A stretch of DNA of 37,336 bases, taken from the NCBI GenBank assembly GCA_017428085.1, contig JAFRRP010000031.1, positions 1 through 37,336 on the forward strand, given 5' to 3'. The notes under the pieces were generated by a model, which worked only from the letters and a program-made list of their open reading frames with translations, had not been told where the DNA came from and searched no databases. How positions within the stretch are numbered: position 1 is the stretch's first letter; every line of letters starts with the position of its first letter. Made by a program: the position numbers and the translations under genes. Shown in pieces: positions 1 to 7,376 of the stretch. This stretch comes from Clostridia bacterium. GTDB lineage: Bacteria > Bacillota > Clostridia > Oscillospirales > Acutalibacteraceae.

Positions 1-192
1 CCACTATGTGGCCGCTCCCTATGTTTGTGTTATGGAAACTATTAAAACTGCCGGACGCAACAAGTTGCGTATATGGCACAACACAAACAGAGTGTTTTTG
101 CCCCTCGCTCCGCTCCTTAGCGCCGATTTACCTAATGATTTTTATAATGCGGAGGTCCTGGTATAACCGCAATTTCACACTAGGAAAAAAAC
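1..192. other. Non-coding or unassigned left edge
   Basis: This AT-richer stretch lies downstream of the sigma-factor remnant on the minus strand. An open frame crosses it on the plus strand, but its translation has no recognisable domain and no ribosome site. I see no RNA gene, and no terminator I would defend. Confidence 0.4.
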
Positions 193-303
193 TTACGCTA
201 CGTAAGCTTCCAGTTTGCTCATGCGAGTCGGGTGCTTTAAGCGTCTAATAGCTTTTTTCTCAATCTGACGGATTCTCTCTTTCGTCAGGTGGAACACATC
301 ACC
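193..303 (-). pseudogene. C-terminal fragment of a primary (RpoD/SigA-type) sigma factor, region 4.2
   Basis: The last 36 residues of this frame contain LTKERIRQIEKKAIRRL followed by KHPTRMSKLEAYVA and a TAA stop. This is the helix-turn-helix of sigma region 4.2, which reads the -35 box, and it has the usual end of a housekeeping sigma factor. The match stops at about GDVFHL (near position 303). Further upstream on the minus strand the frame becomes the antisense of the next gene and no longer resembles a sigma factor, so regions 1 to 4.1 are absent. The fragment cannot work as a sigma factor. It could be a real rearrangement scar or an assembly join. The family identity is seen directly; the cause of truncation is not. 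Confidence 0.75.
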
Positions 304-341
304 ACGGCGACCTTTCCTGCGAGCCGAACCTGCGGCTGCTG

Positions 342-788
342 ATGGAATCCCGGGCGCAGGTGGGCGGCAATTTCCTGGCAGGGATCGCAACCAATGAGAC
401 CGATCCCGACGCGGCGATCGACCGCATGGCTGCCACGCTGGATTACGCGATCGAAAACGGGTATCAGCCCCCGGCGGATTTCATGGGCGTGGGCGGCATG
501 AAGATCTTCCGCGACCTGATCTATCAGATGCGCGGGCTGATGAAGGCCGACCACCGCTTTTACAAGCAGCACGGCTTTTATAAAGACTTTCCGCAGAAGC
601 ACCGGGCCAAAAGCGCGGCCATGTATCTGGTGGGCGGCATGATGACCAACAAAAAGCTGCAAAAGAAGATGGGCAGCAAGATGAACGAGGGTATGGTGAT
701 GCCCTATCAGGCGGCGCTGAAAAAGGCCGTCCCCGTGGAGGGACCCGCCCCCTCGGAGGAAAAGGAGACCGTGACGGCGGCGCGGTAG
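342..788 (+). CDS. 3' portion of a flavodoxin/NADPH-dependent FMN reductase-like gene (probably truncated)
   Basis: The frame ends at a TAG at 786-788. It stays open upstream of this ATG back to about 252, and residues preceding the ATG (HHGDLSCEPNLRLL) look like part of the same protein. The true gene was therefore probably longer and has lost its 5' end at the junction with the sigma fragment near 303. The carboxy half has a region FYKQHGFYKDFPQKHRAK and a basic, methionine-rich tail, a style seen at the end of clostridial flavodoxin-fold NAD(P)H-dependent reductases. The FMN-binding amino half is missing, so the family call is tentative. No ribosome site precedes the ATG, which argues against it being a genuine start. 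Confidence 0.4.
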   Translation: MESRAQVGGNFLAGIATNETDPDAAIDRMAATLDYAIENGYQPPADFMGVGGMKIFRDLIYQMRGLMKADHRFYKQHGFYKDFPQKHRAKSAAMYLVGGMMTNKKLQKKMGSKMNEGMVMPYQAALKKAVPVEGPAPSEEKETVTAAR

Positions 789-822
789 TTGAAACTGATA
801 AACCCGTTTTTCCCGCGGAATA

Positions 823-851
823 TTGACTATCCGTTTTTCTTATGCTAAAAT
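823..851 (+). promoter_or_regulatory. Sigma-A promoter for yebC
   Basis: TTGACT (823-828), a 17-base spacer, then TAAAAT (846-851). It lies about 48 bases before the yebC start and after the end of the upstream fragment. Confidence 0.6.
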
Positions 852-898
852 AATCCGGTATACAAATCAACCCGGTTGATCCGGAAAGGACGGTTTTT

Positions 899-1639
<741 letters not shown>

Positions 1640-1645
1640 TTCATT

Positions 1646-2845
1646 ATGACGTTTTTTACCGATAAAACCGACGTCTTTTTCACCTGTATCGAAAAAGCGT
1701 TTCACGTTTCGTCGATCTTCTGCGAGATCGACCTGCCGTTTTTGTCCGCGCCGCTTACCATCCGCTGGTACGGCGTGATCATCGCCTTCGGCTTTACGCT
1801 GGCGGTGCTGTTCGGCGGGCGCACGGCCTACGTGTGGAAGATCGACATCAACAAGATGATCGACATCCTGATCTACGGCGCGTTCGCCGGGATCATCGGC
1901 GCGCGGGCGTATTACGTGCTCAGCGAGTGGAGCTACTACGGGAAGAACCCGGGGGAGATCTTCAAGATCTGGCACGGCGGGCTCGCCATCTACGGCGGGC
2001 TGATCGGCGGGCTGATCGCCGCGTTCATCGTATGTATCGTGGAGAAGATCAACATCCCGAACCTGCTGGATCTGTGCGGCATGAGCTTTCTGATCGGGCA
2101 GGGCATCGGCCGCTGGGGCAACTTCGCCAATCAGGAGGCCTTCGGCGTCAACACCGCGCTGCCCTGGGGCATGTACAGCGAAAAAACGGAGGAATACCTT
2201 ACCTCTCTCGTCAACAGCGGCTCGGAGCTGATCGTGGACCCCTCCAAGCCCGTACACCCCACGTTTTTGTACGAATCCCTGTGGTGTTTGCTCAGCTTCG
2301 CGTTCCTGTATTTCTATTATAAAAAGCTGCGCAAGTTCAGCGGGCAGCTGTTCCTGCTCTACGGCGTCCTGTACGGCACGGAGCGCGCCTTCGTGGAGGG
2401 CCTGCGCACCGACAGCCTCTACCTCGGCGACACCAACATCCGCGTGTCGCAGCTGGTGTCCCTGATCCTCGTGCTGGTGTGCGGCGTGCTGTATATCGCG
2501 CTGACGATCAAATACACGAAGCACCCCAAGCCCATCGAGGGCATCGACTTCTACAAGGAGATCCCGCTGTACCGCTACAACAAGAAGGCGGACGACGCCC
2601 GCAAGCTGTATGAAGCCGCCGACGCCAAGGCGAAGGAAGCGGAGGACGCCGCCGGGGAAGACGAAGCCCTGCAGGCCAAGGCCGCCGACCTGCGCAAAAA
2701 AGCGGACGACCTGAAAGTCAAATACGACGAGGCCAGACGCGTCGCCGAGGAAGACGCCGCCCGCATCGCCGCCAAGCGGCAGCGCCGCAAAAGTCGGAAG
2801 TCGGAAGTCGGAAGTCAGGATCCGGAAGCGACATCCGAGTCGTAA
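1646..2845 (+). CDS. lgt: Prolipoprotein diacylglyceryl transferase with a long charged C-terminal tail
   Basis: Lgt moves diacylglycerol from phosphatidylglycerol to the lipobox cysteine of prolipoproteins in the cytoplasmic membrane. Family landmarks are IWHGGLAIYGG (about residues 109-119), the signature GQGIGRWGNFANQEAFG (about 150-167) with its key arginine, HPTFLYES (about 205) and several membrane helices. At 399 residues it is about 100 longer than usual. The catalytic body ends near residue 310 and is followed by an Ala/Lys/Glu-rich, probably coiled-coil cytoplasmic tail. The last 18 or so codons, including the stop, are encoded by a heptamer repeat array (2792-2865). The serpin lipoprotein at 31.9 kb is a plausible substrate. 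The start is the only ATG close to yebC; its ribosome site is weak. Confidence 0.95.
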   Translation: MTFFTDKTDVFFTCIEKAFHVSSIFCEIDLPFLSAPLTIRWYGVIIAFGFTLAVLFGGRTAYVWKIDINKMIDILIYGAFAGIIGARAYYVLSEWSYYGKNPGEIFKIWHGGLAIYGGLIGGLIAAFIVCIVEKINIPNLLDLCGMSFLIGQGIGRWGNFANQEAFGVNTALPWGMYSEKTEEYLTSLVNSGSELIVDPSKPVHPTFLYESLWCLLSFAFLYFYYKKLRKFSGQLFLLYGVLYGTERAFVEGLRTDSLYLGDTNIRVSQLVSLILVLVCGVLYIALTIKYTKHPKPIEGIDFYKEIPLYRYNKKADDARKLYEAADAKAKEAEDAAGEDEALQAKAADLRKKADDLKVKYDEARRVAEEDAARIAAKRQRRKSRKSEVGSQDPEATSES

Positions 2846-2865
2846 GTCGTGAGTCGTAAGTCGTA
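2792..2865 (+). repeat. Heptamer tandem array A (units AGTCGGA and AGTCGTA)
   Basis: Three AGTCGGA units and one AGTCAGG (2792-2819) are followed, after 18 bases, by AGTCGTA, AGTCGTG, AGTCGTA, AGTCGTA (2838-2865). The array overlaps the 3' end of lgt, whose TAA stop lies inside a unit. Its inverted partner is at 3011-3038. Confidence 0.9.
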
Positions 2866-2912
2866 AGAAGAAAGCGGGCGATTTCAGTCGTATCGCGTAT
2901 CAGATGAAACAA

Positions 2913-2950
2913 AGATCCTCCCGAAGCCATCGGCCCGGGAGGATTTTTTG
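2913..2950 (+). terminator. Rho-independent terminator between lgt and the GH28-like gene
   Basis: Stem ATCCTCCC (2914-2921) pairs with GGGAGGAT (2937-2944), followed by a run of six T. It lies between the inverted heptamer arrays of two convergent genes. Confidence 0.8.
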
Positions 2951-3010
2951 TGGATCATTTTTTTTCGTCGTTTGGCCGTCCGGTTTGCGCAGAATGCCCA
3001 GAGGGCGTCT

Positions 3011-3038
3011 TACGACTCACGACTTACGACTTGCGACT
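3011..3038 (-). repeat. Heptamer array A', inverted partner
   Basis: Read on the minus strand, four units (AGTCGCA, AGTCGTA, AGTCGTG, AGTCGTA) follow directly after the stop codon of the GH28-like gene. They are inverted relative to 2838-2865. Confidence 0.9.
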
Positions 3039-3042
3039 TGTG

Positions 3043-4545
3043 CTATTTCTGCGCTTCGTCGTAATAATACAGGATCTTTCCACCCTGTTTGGTGATGCGG
3101 TCATAATCCGTGCCGGTGTCGGTGTTGCCGGCAAATTCCACCTCATAGAGCTCGGCGGTCCCGATGAAATCGGCACTCTCCACGCCCACAAGGTAATTGC
3201 CGTCGGCGGGGACCTTGAAATCCAATTCATGCCGGATCTCTTCGATATCGTCAAAGAGCATGCCCGTGATCAGGGCGTTCGTTTCCGCGTCCCGCACAAA
3301 CAAGCGGAATTTGTGCCCGTCGGTCTTCGCGGTGACGAACAGCGCGCACAGCTCGTTTGCCTTCAGGTACAGCCCCTGATACAGCGCCGCCTCGCAGCCG
3401 TTGGGGAAATGGATCTTCGCCGTGTTCCGCTCGCCGCGCTCGATTTCGACCGCCGCGCTGCCCGTGGTCTTTTGCATCCACCAGCAGCGGCCGTCCCTGA
3501 AATCGCCGTTGCGCAGCGTTTTCATGGAGCGGAAGCCCTTCATGCCGCTGACCTGCGTCTCGAAGAAGTTGGTCTCGATGGCTTCGATTTTGTTGTTCTC
3601 AAAGCGCACGTCCGTCACGGCGGGCTGGGCCGTGTCGGTCGTGTAGGGGTTGTACAGCCACACGCCCAGCGTCTTGAACCGGTTGTCGTGGACGGAGACG
3701 TTGCGCACTTCCATCTGCTCCTGATCGGGGCAGTCGATGCCCCACAGGATCATGCCGAAGGCCTTGCAGAAATGGCTTTCCAGCTCGTTGTGGTCTACCT
3801 CGATGTTGACCGAGGGCTGCGGCTCGTCGGAGTGCCACCACTCGCTGCGGCGCGGGTCCCGGTAGCTGGAAAAGATATACACGGAGTCGTCCCCGGTGAA
3901 CATTTTGCAGCCGGTGATGCGGATATCCTGACAGTTCATCAGGCAGATGCCGTCGCCGTTGCCGAAGCACCATTCAAAGATCTTCACGTTCCGGATCAGC
4001 CCGTGGTCGCAGGTAAAGGGCATCATGGCGTAGCCGTGGTAGTTGTTGATCGTCACGTCGGCGATCTCGAAGTGATGGCAGCGGAAAAAACCGATGGGGC
4101 AGGTGCGCACCACCCGTTCGGGATCGTCGCACTCGTCCATGCGGATCACGCCGTTGCCGGTGATCTTGAAGTCGTGGGAGCCCTCCGGCGCAAACAGGAA
4201 CGGGTAATTCTTGTACCAGGTGTGGCTCCATTTGATCGTCTCGGACCAGTTGTGCCCGAACATCAGCTCGTAGGGCTCGTAGCCGTCGCCCACGGGCCTG
4301 ACGTAGGACGCGGGGTCGCCGCTCTGCAGCAGCTTCGCGCCGTCCTCAAAGTGCAGCTCCACGCCGGTTTTGACCACGAGGCCGGAGGTCAGGAACGTGG
4401 TGTCGCCGTCCAGCAGCACCGTGCCGCCGCCGTTGCGGTATACGTGGTCGATGGCGGCCTGGATGGCGGCCCGGTCGTTGGTCTTGCCGTCGCCCGCAGC
4501 GCAAAACGGCGCGTCCGTCACGCGGACGGTACAGGTATCGTTCAT
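3043..4545 (-). CDS. GH28-like (polygalacturonase-type) right-handed beta-helix protein
   Basis: A 500-residue protein with no signal peptide, so probably cytoplasmic. Residues 14-45 (DGKTNDRAAIQAAIDH, then GGGTVLL) are the pectate-lyase/GH28 superfamily amino end. Repeated beta-helix rungs follow. NGDG (196-199) and TGDD (217-220) have the 21-residue aspartate spacing of the GH28 active site (NTD...DD). I do not see the family's usual G-H-G or RIK motifs, so substrate and even activity are uncertain. A region from about 380 onward resembles an appended beta-sandwich. Cytoplasmic GH28 members often act on imported oligo-uronides. It is divergent from argC and has its own promoter (TTGACA-16-TATAAT). 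Confidence 0.8.
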   Translation of the reverse strand: MNDTCTVRVTDAPFCAAGDGKTNDRAAIQAAIDHVYRNGGGTVLLDGDTTFLTSGLVVKTGVELHFEDGAKLLQSGDPASYVRPVGDGYEPYELMFGHNWSETIKWSHTWYKNYPFLFAPEGSHDFKITGNGVIRMDECDDPERVVRTCPIGFFRCHHFEIADVTINNYHGYAMMPFTCDHGLIRNVKIFEWCFGNGDGICLMNCQDIRITGCKMFTGDDSVYIFSSYRDPRRSEWWHSDEPQPSVNIEVDHNELESHFCKAFGMILWGIDCPDQEQMEVRNVSVHDNRFKTLGVWLYNPYTTDTAQPAVTDVRFENNKIEAIETNFFETQVSGMKGFRSMKTLRNGDFRDGRCWWMQKTTGSAAVEIERGERNTAKIHFPNGCEAALYQGLYLKANELCALFVTAKTDGHKFRLFVRDAETNALITGMLFDDIEEIRHELDFKVPADGNYLVGVESADFIGTAELYEVEFAGNTDTGTDYDRITKQGGKILYYYDEAQK

Positions 4546-4589
4546 GGGATATGTTTCCTCTTTTCTAAAGTGGTATCGGATATAATTGT

Positions 4590-4617
4590 ATTATAGTGAT
4601 TTTCGGTTCTTTGTCAA
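4590..4617 (-). promoter_or_regulatory. Sigma-A promoter for the GH28-like gene
   Basis: On the minus strand, TTGACA (4617-4612), a 16-base spacer, and TATAAT (4595-4590). It lies back to back with the argC promoter. Confidence 0.75.
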
Positions 4618-4628
4618 TTCTGTAAACA

Positions 4629-4703
4629 AAATGAATATTTTTTAATTTACTCTTGACATTTATACAAGAAAGTCGTATAATTCCCGCATATTAATTCATT
4701 TGT
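4629..4703. promoter_or_regulatory. Candidate arginine-repressor (ArgR/AhrC) boxes around the argC promoter
   Basis: Two AT-rich sites resemble half to two-thirds of the ARG-box pattern TGAAT-N4-ATTCA. One is TGAATATTTTTTAATTTA near 4631-4648, just before the -35. The other, on the minus strand, is ATGAATTAATATGC near 4686-4699, just after the -10. Their position is right for repression of an arginine operon. The match is partial and I ran no matrix. Confidence 0.35.
4653..4681 (+). promoter_or_regulatory. Sigma-A promoter for the arg genes
   Basis: A consensus promoter: TTGACA (4653-4658), a 17-base spacer, TATAAT (4676-4681). Confidence 0.85.
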
Positions 4704-4722
4704 CTGCATATTGAGGAGCTTT

Positions 4723-5643
4723 ATGAAAACGGTATTCATCGACGGCAGCGCGGGCACCACGGGGCTGCGCATTGCGGAACGGCTGCAACAGCGGGACGAT
4801 ATCGAGCTGCTGACGCTGCCGGAATCTCTCCGCAAGGACCCGGCGGCGCGCCGGGAGGCGCTGAACGCGGCGGACGTGTCCTTTCTGTGCCTGCCGGACG
4901 CGGCGGCAAAGGAGGCCGTCGCCATGGCGACCTCGCCGGACGCGGTGATCATCGACGCCTCCACGGCGCACCGTACGGACGACGCTTTCGTCTACGGCTT
5001 CCCGGAGCTGACGGGCCAGCGGGAAAAGATACAGACGGCGAAGCGCATCGCCAACCCGGGCTGCCACGCCACCGGCTTCATCGCGCTGGTGCGGCCGCTG
5101 ACGGAGGCCGGGCTGCTGGCCAAAGACAGCCGCCTGTCCTGCTTCTCGCTGACGGGCTATTCCGGCGGCGGCAAAAAGATGATCGCGGACTACGAAGCGC
5201 CGGAAAACGCGGCGGCGCTGCGGGCCCCCCGCATGTACGGGCTTTCGCAAAAGCACAAGCACCTGCCGGAGATGCAAAAGGTCTGCGGGCTGACGGAAGC
5301 GCCGGTCTTCTGCCCGGTGGTATCCAGTTATTACGCGGGCATGCAGGTGACGGTGCCGCTGTTCGCGGCGGACGTAAAGGGGAGCGCGGAAGAGATCAAA
5401 GCGCTGTATCGATCGTATTACAACAGCGGCGTGGTGAAATTCGCGGAGACCGATGAAAACGGCTTTCTTTCCGCCGGCACCTTCGCCGGAAACGACGGCA
5501 TGACCGTCTCCGTGTTCGGCGGCGAAGACCGCGTCATTCTGGTTTCCCGGTTCGACAACCTCGGCAAAGGCGCCTCCGGCGCGGCCATCCAGAACATGAA
5601 CCTGGCGCTGGGGATGAAGGAGACGGAAGGATTGGCGTTGTAG
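4723..5643 (+). CDS. argC: N-acetyl-gamma-glutamyl-phosphate reductase (type 2)
   Basis: The third arginine-biosynthesis enzyme, which reduces N-acetylglutamyl phosphate with NADPH. The start MKTVFIDGSAGTTGLRI carries the Rossmann nucleotide-binding loop. The catalytic cysteine is in NPGCHATGF (Cys114). At 306 residues it fits the short, type 2 branch. A frame-open TTG lies 12 bases upstream, but GAGGAGC (4713-4719) is correctly spaced for the ATG at 4723, so I use that start. The stop TAG sits in a REP-like GTAGCGCGG sequence. The gene is first in an arginine block followed by argJ and argBD. Confidence 0.95.
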   Translation: MKTVFIDGSAGTTGLRIAERLQQRDDIELLTLPESLRKDPAARREALNAADVSFLCLPDAAAKEAVAMATSPDAVIIDASTAHRTDDAFVYGFPELTGQREKIQTAKRIANPGCHATGFIALVRPLTEAGLLAKDSRLSCFSLTGYSGGGKKMIADYEAPENAAALRAPRMYGLSQKHKHLPEMQKVCGLTEAPVFCPVVSSYYAGMQVTVPLFAADVKGSAEEIKALYRSYYNSGVVKFAETDENGFLSAGTFAGNDGMTVSVFGGEDRVILVSRFDNLGKGASGAAIQNMNLALGMKETEGLAL

Positions 5644-5651
5644 CGCGGCGC

Positions 5652-5757
5652 GTAGCACGGAGCCTCAGCTCCGTTATATAAAGTTAAGAGTTAAAAGTTA
5701 AAATGCGGAAGCTCTTGCGGGCTTGGATAATCATACGCAGCTGAGGCTGCGTGCTAC
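5652..5757. repeat. REPIN-like inverted pair of GTAG palindromes, 106 bp
   Basis: The left end is GTAGC followed by stem ACGGAGC, loop CTCA, stem GCTCCGT. The right end, inverted, has stem ACGCAGC, loop CTCA, stem GCTGCGT, then GCTAC. A short heptamer run (AGTTAAG, AGTTAAA, AGTTAAA) begins at 5682 between them. A further partial GTAGCGCGG lies at 5640-5648 over the argC stop. Confidence 0.8.
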
Positions 5758-5827
5758 GGTATTATGCTGCAACGCGCAGCGTTCCCAAATTCAACTTTTC
5801 TGCAAGAATGATAAAAGGAGAAAAAAT

Positions 5828-7042
5828 ATGAAAACCATCTCCGGCGGCGTGTGCGCCGCGAAGGGCTTTACGGCGGGCGGCGTTCACTGCGGCATCCGCA
5901 AGAACAGGGAGAAAAAGGATCTGGCGCTGATCTTCAGTCAGGTCCCGGCCTCCGCGGCGGCGGTATATACCACCAATCTGGTCAAGGGCGCGCCGCTGCT
6001 GGTCACCAAAAAGAACCTGGCCGACGGCGTCGCGCAGGCGGTGATCTGCAACAGCGGCAACGCCAACACCTGTAACGCCAACGGGATCGAGATCGCGGAG
6101 CAGATGTGCGAATTGACCGCCGGGGCGCTGGGGATCTCCCCTGCGGACGTGGTGGTGGCCTCCACCGGCGTCATCGGGCAGCCCATGACCATCGACCCCA
6201 TCGCGGCGGGCATGGCGGCGCTGAAAGCCAGTCTGTCCGAAACCGGCAGCGCGGACGCGGCGGAGGGCATCATGACCACCGATACCAAGCTGAAGGAGAT
6301 CGCCGTGGAATTTGAGCTGGGCGGCAAGACCTGCCGCATCGGCGGCATCGCCAAGGGCAGCGGCATGATCCATCCCAACATGGCCACCATGCTGGTCTTT
6401 ATCACCACGGACGCGGCCGTCAGCCCGGCCATGCTGCAAAAGGCGCTGTCCTCCGATATCGCGGACACCTTCAACATGGTCAGCGTGGACGGCGACACCT
6501 CCACCAACGACATGGTGACGGTGCTGGCCAACGGCATGGCGGGCAACGCGCCCATCACGGAGGAAGGCGCGGATTTCGCCGCCTTTATGCAGGCGCTGAA
6601 CACCGTCACGGTGTACCTGTGCCGCCGCATCGCCGGGGACGGCGAGGGCGCAACCAAGCTGCTGGAATGCCAGGTGACCGGCGCGAAGGACACCCCCACC
6701 GCCAAGACCGTCGCCAAAAGCGTGATCTGTTCCAGTTTATTGAAGGCCGCCATGTTCGGCGCGGACGCCAACTGGGGCCGCGTGCTGTGCGCCATCGGCT
6801 ATTCCGGCGCGGACGTGGACGTGAATAAAATAGACGTGGCCTTCGCTTCCAAGGCGGGGACGATCGCGGTCTGTCAGAACGGTTCCGGCGTGGATTTCAG
6901 CGAGGAAAAGGCCAAGGAGATCCTGACCGAGGAAGAGATCGAAATACTGGTATCTCTCAATTCCGGCGCGGCGTCCGCCACCGCCTGGGGCTGCGATCTG
7001 ACGTACGATTACGTGAAGATCAACGGGGATTACAGAACGTGA
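5828..7042 (+). CDS. argJ: Bifunctional ornithine acetyltransferase / N-acetylglutamate synthase
   Basis: ArgJ recycles the acetyl group from N-acetylornithine to glutamate; some members also use acetyl-CoA. This protein has 404 residues, normal for the family. The self-cleavage site is visible in HPNMATMLVF: the bond before the Thr at about residue 187 is cut to give alpha and beta chains, and that Thr is the nucleophile. The ATG at 5828 has an AAAAGGAGAAAA ribosome site; the frame extends a further 35 codons upstream but through REPIN sequence, so the longer start is not credible. It is separated from argC by a REPIN and from argBD by two heptamer arrays. Confidence 0.96.
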   Translation: MKTISGGVCAAKGFTAGGVHCGIRKNREKKDLALIFSQVPASAAAVYTTNLVKGAPLLVTKKNLADGVAQAVICNSGNANTCNANGIEIAEQMCELTAGALGISPADVVVASTGVIGQPMTIDPIAAGMAALKASLSETGSADAAEGIMTTDTKLKEIAVEFELGGKTCRIGGIAKGSGMIHPNMATMLVFITTDAAVSPAMLQKALSSDIADTFNMVSVDGDTSTNDMVTVLANGMAGNAPITEEGADFAAFMQALNTVTVYLCRRIAGDGEGATKLLECQVTGAKDTPTAKTVAKSVICSSLLKAAMFGADANWGRVLCAIGYSGADVDVNKIDVAFASKAGTIAVCQNGSGVDFSEEKAKEILTEEEIEILVSLNSGAASATAWGCDLTYDYVKINGDYRT

Positions 7043-7046
7043 GTTT

Positions 7047-7109
7047 TAGTGGCTAGTTGCTAGTGGCTAGTTGCTAGCAACCGGTTGATAGCGGCTGGTT
7101 GCCAGTAGT
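7047..7109 (+). repeat. Heptamer array B (TAGTGGC/TAGTTGC)
   Basis: About nine units starting five bases after the argJ stop. The first four alternate TAGTGGC and TAGTTGC; the rest decay (TAGCAAC, CGGTTGA, TAGCGGC, TGGTTGC, CAGTAGT). The inverted partner is at 7205-7351. Confidence 0.85.
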
Positions 7110-7204
7110 TATCAAAAAAGCGCGGTTATCAGATTTTTATCTGTTCTGGCATGACTTTGATAAATCGTTTAACTGGTTCAGTAAGCGCACGCCGCTTGCC
7201 GCAA

Positions 7205-7351
7205 GCCACCAACCACCAGCCACTAGCCACCAGCCACTAGCAACTAGCCACCAGCCACTAGCAACTAGCCACCAGCCACTAGCAACTAGCCACCAGCCAC
7301 TAGCCACCAGCCACTAGCCACCAGCCACTAGCAACTAGCCACTAGCAACTA
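7205..7351 (-). repeat. Heptamer array B', 21 contiguous units before argBD
   Basis: Exactly 147 bases made of 21 heptamers: GCCACCA, GCCACTA and GCAACTA, with one ACCACCA. It ends 12 bases before the argBD ribosome site region and is inverted relative to 7047-7109. The 95 bases between the two arrays show no convincing terminator or gene. Confidence 0.92.
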
Positions 7352-7376
7352 TCCATTCAAACAAGGAGGAAAACCT

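Noticed and set aside
6..248. An 80-residue frame at the left edge
   Set aside because: No ribosome site or recognisable domain, and its end overlaps the sigma-factor fragment on the other strand.
5723..5827. Extended argJ start 35 codons upstream
   Set aside because: The extra codons run through REPIN sequence, and a good ribosome site fits the ATG at 5828.
7099..7317. A frame encoding repeated ATSHQPL units
   Set aside because: It is the translation of the heptamer array itself, has no ribosome site, and runs in only one of three equally open frames.
7205..7351. Possible CRISPR array
   Set aside because: The period is seven bases with no spacers and no cas genes; it is a heptamer tandem array.
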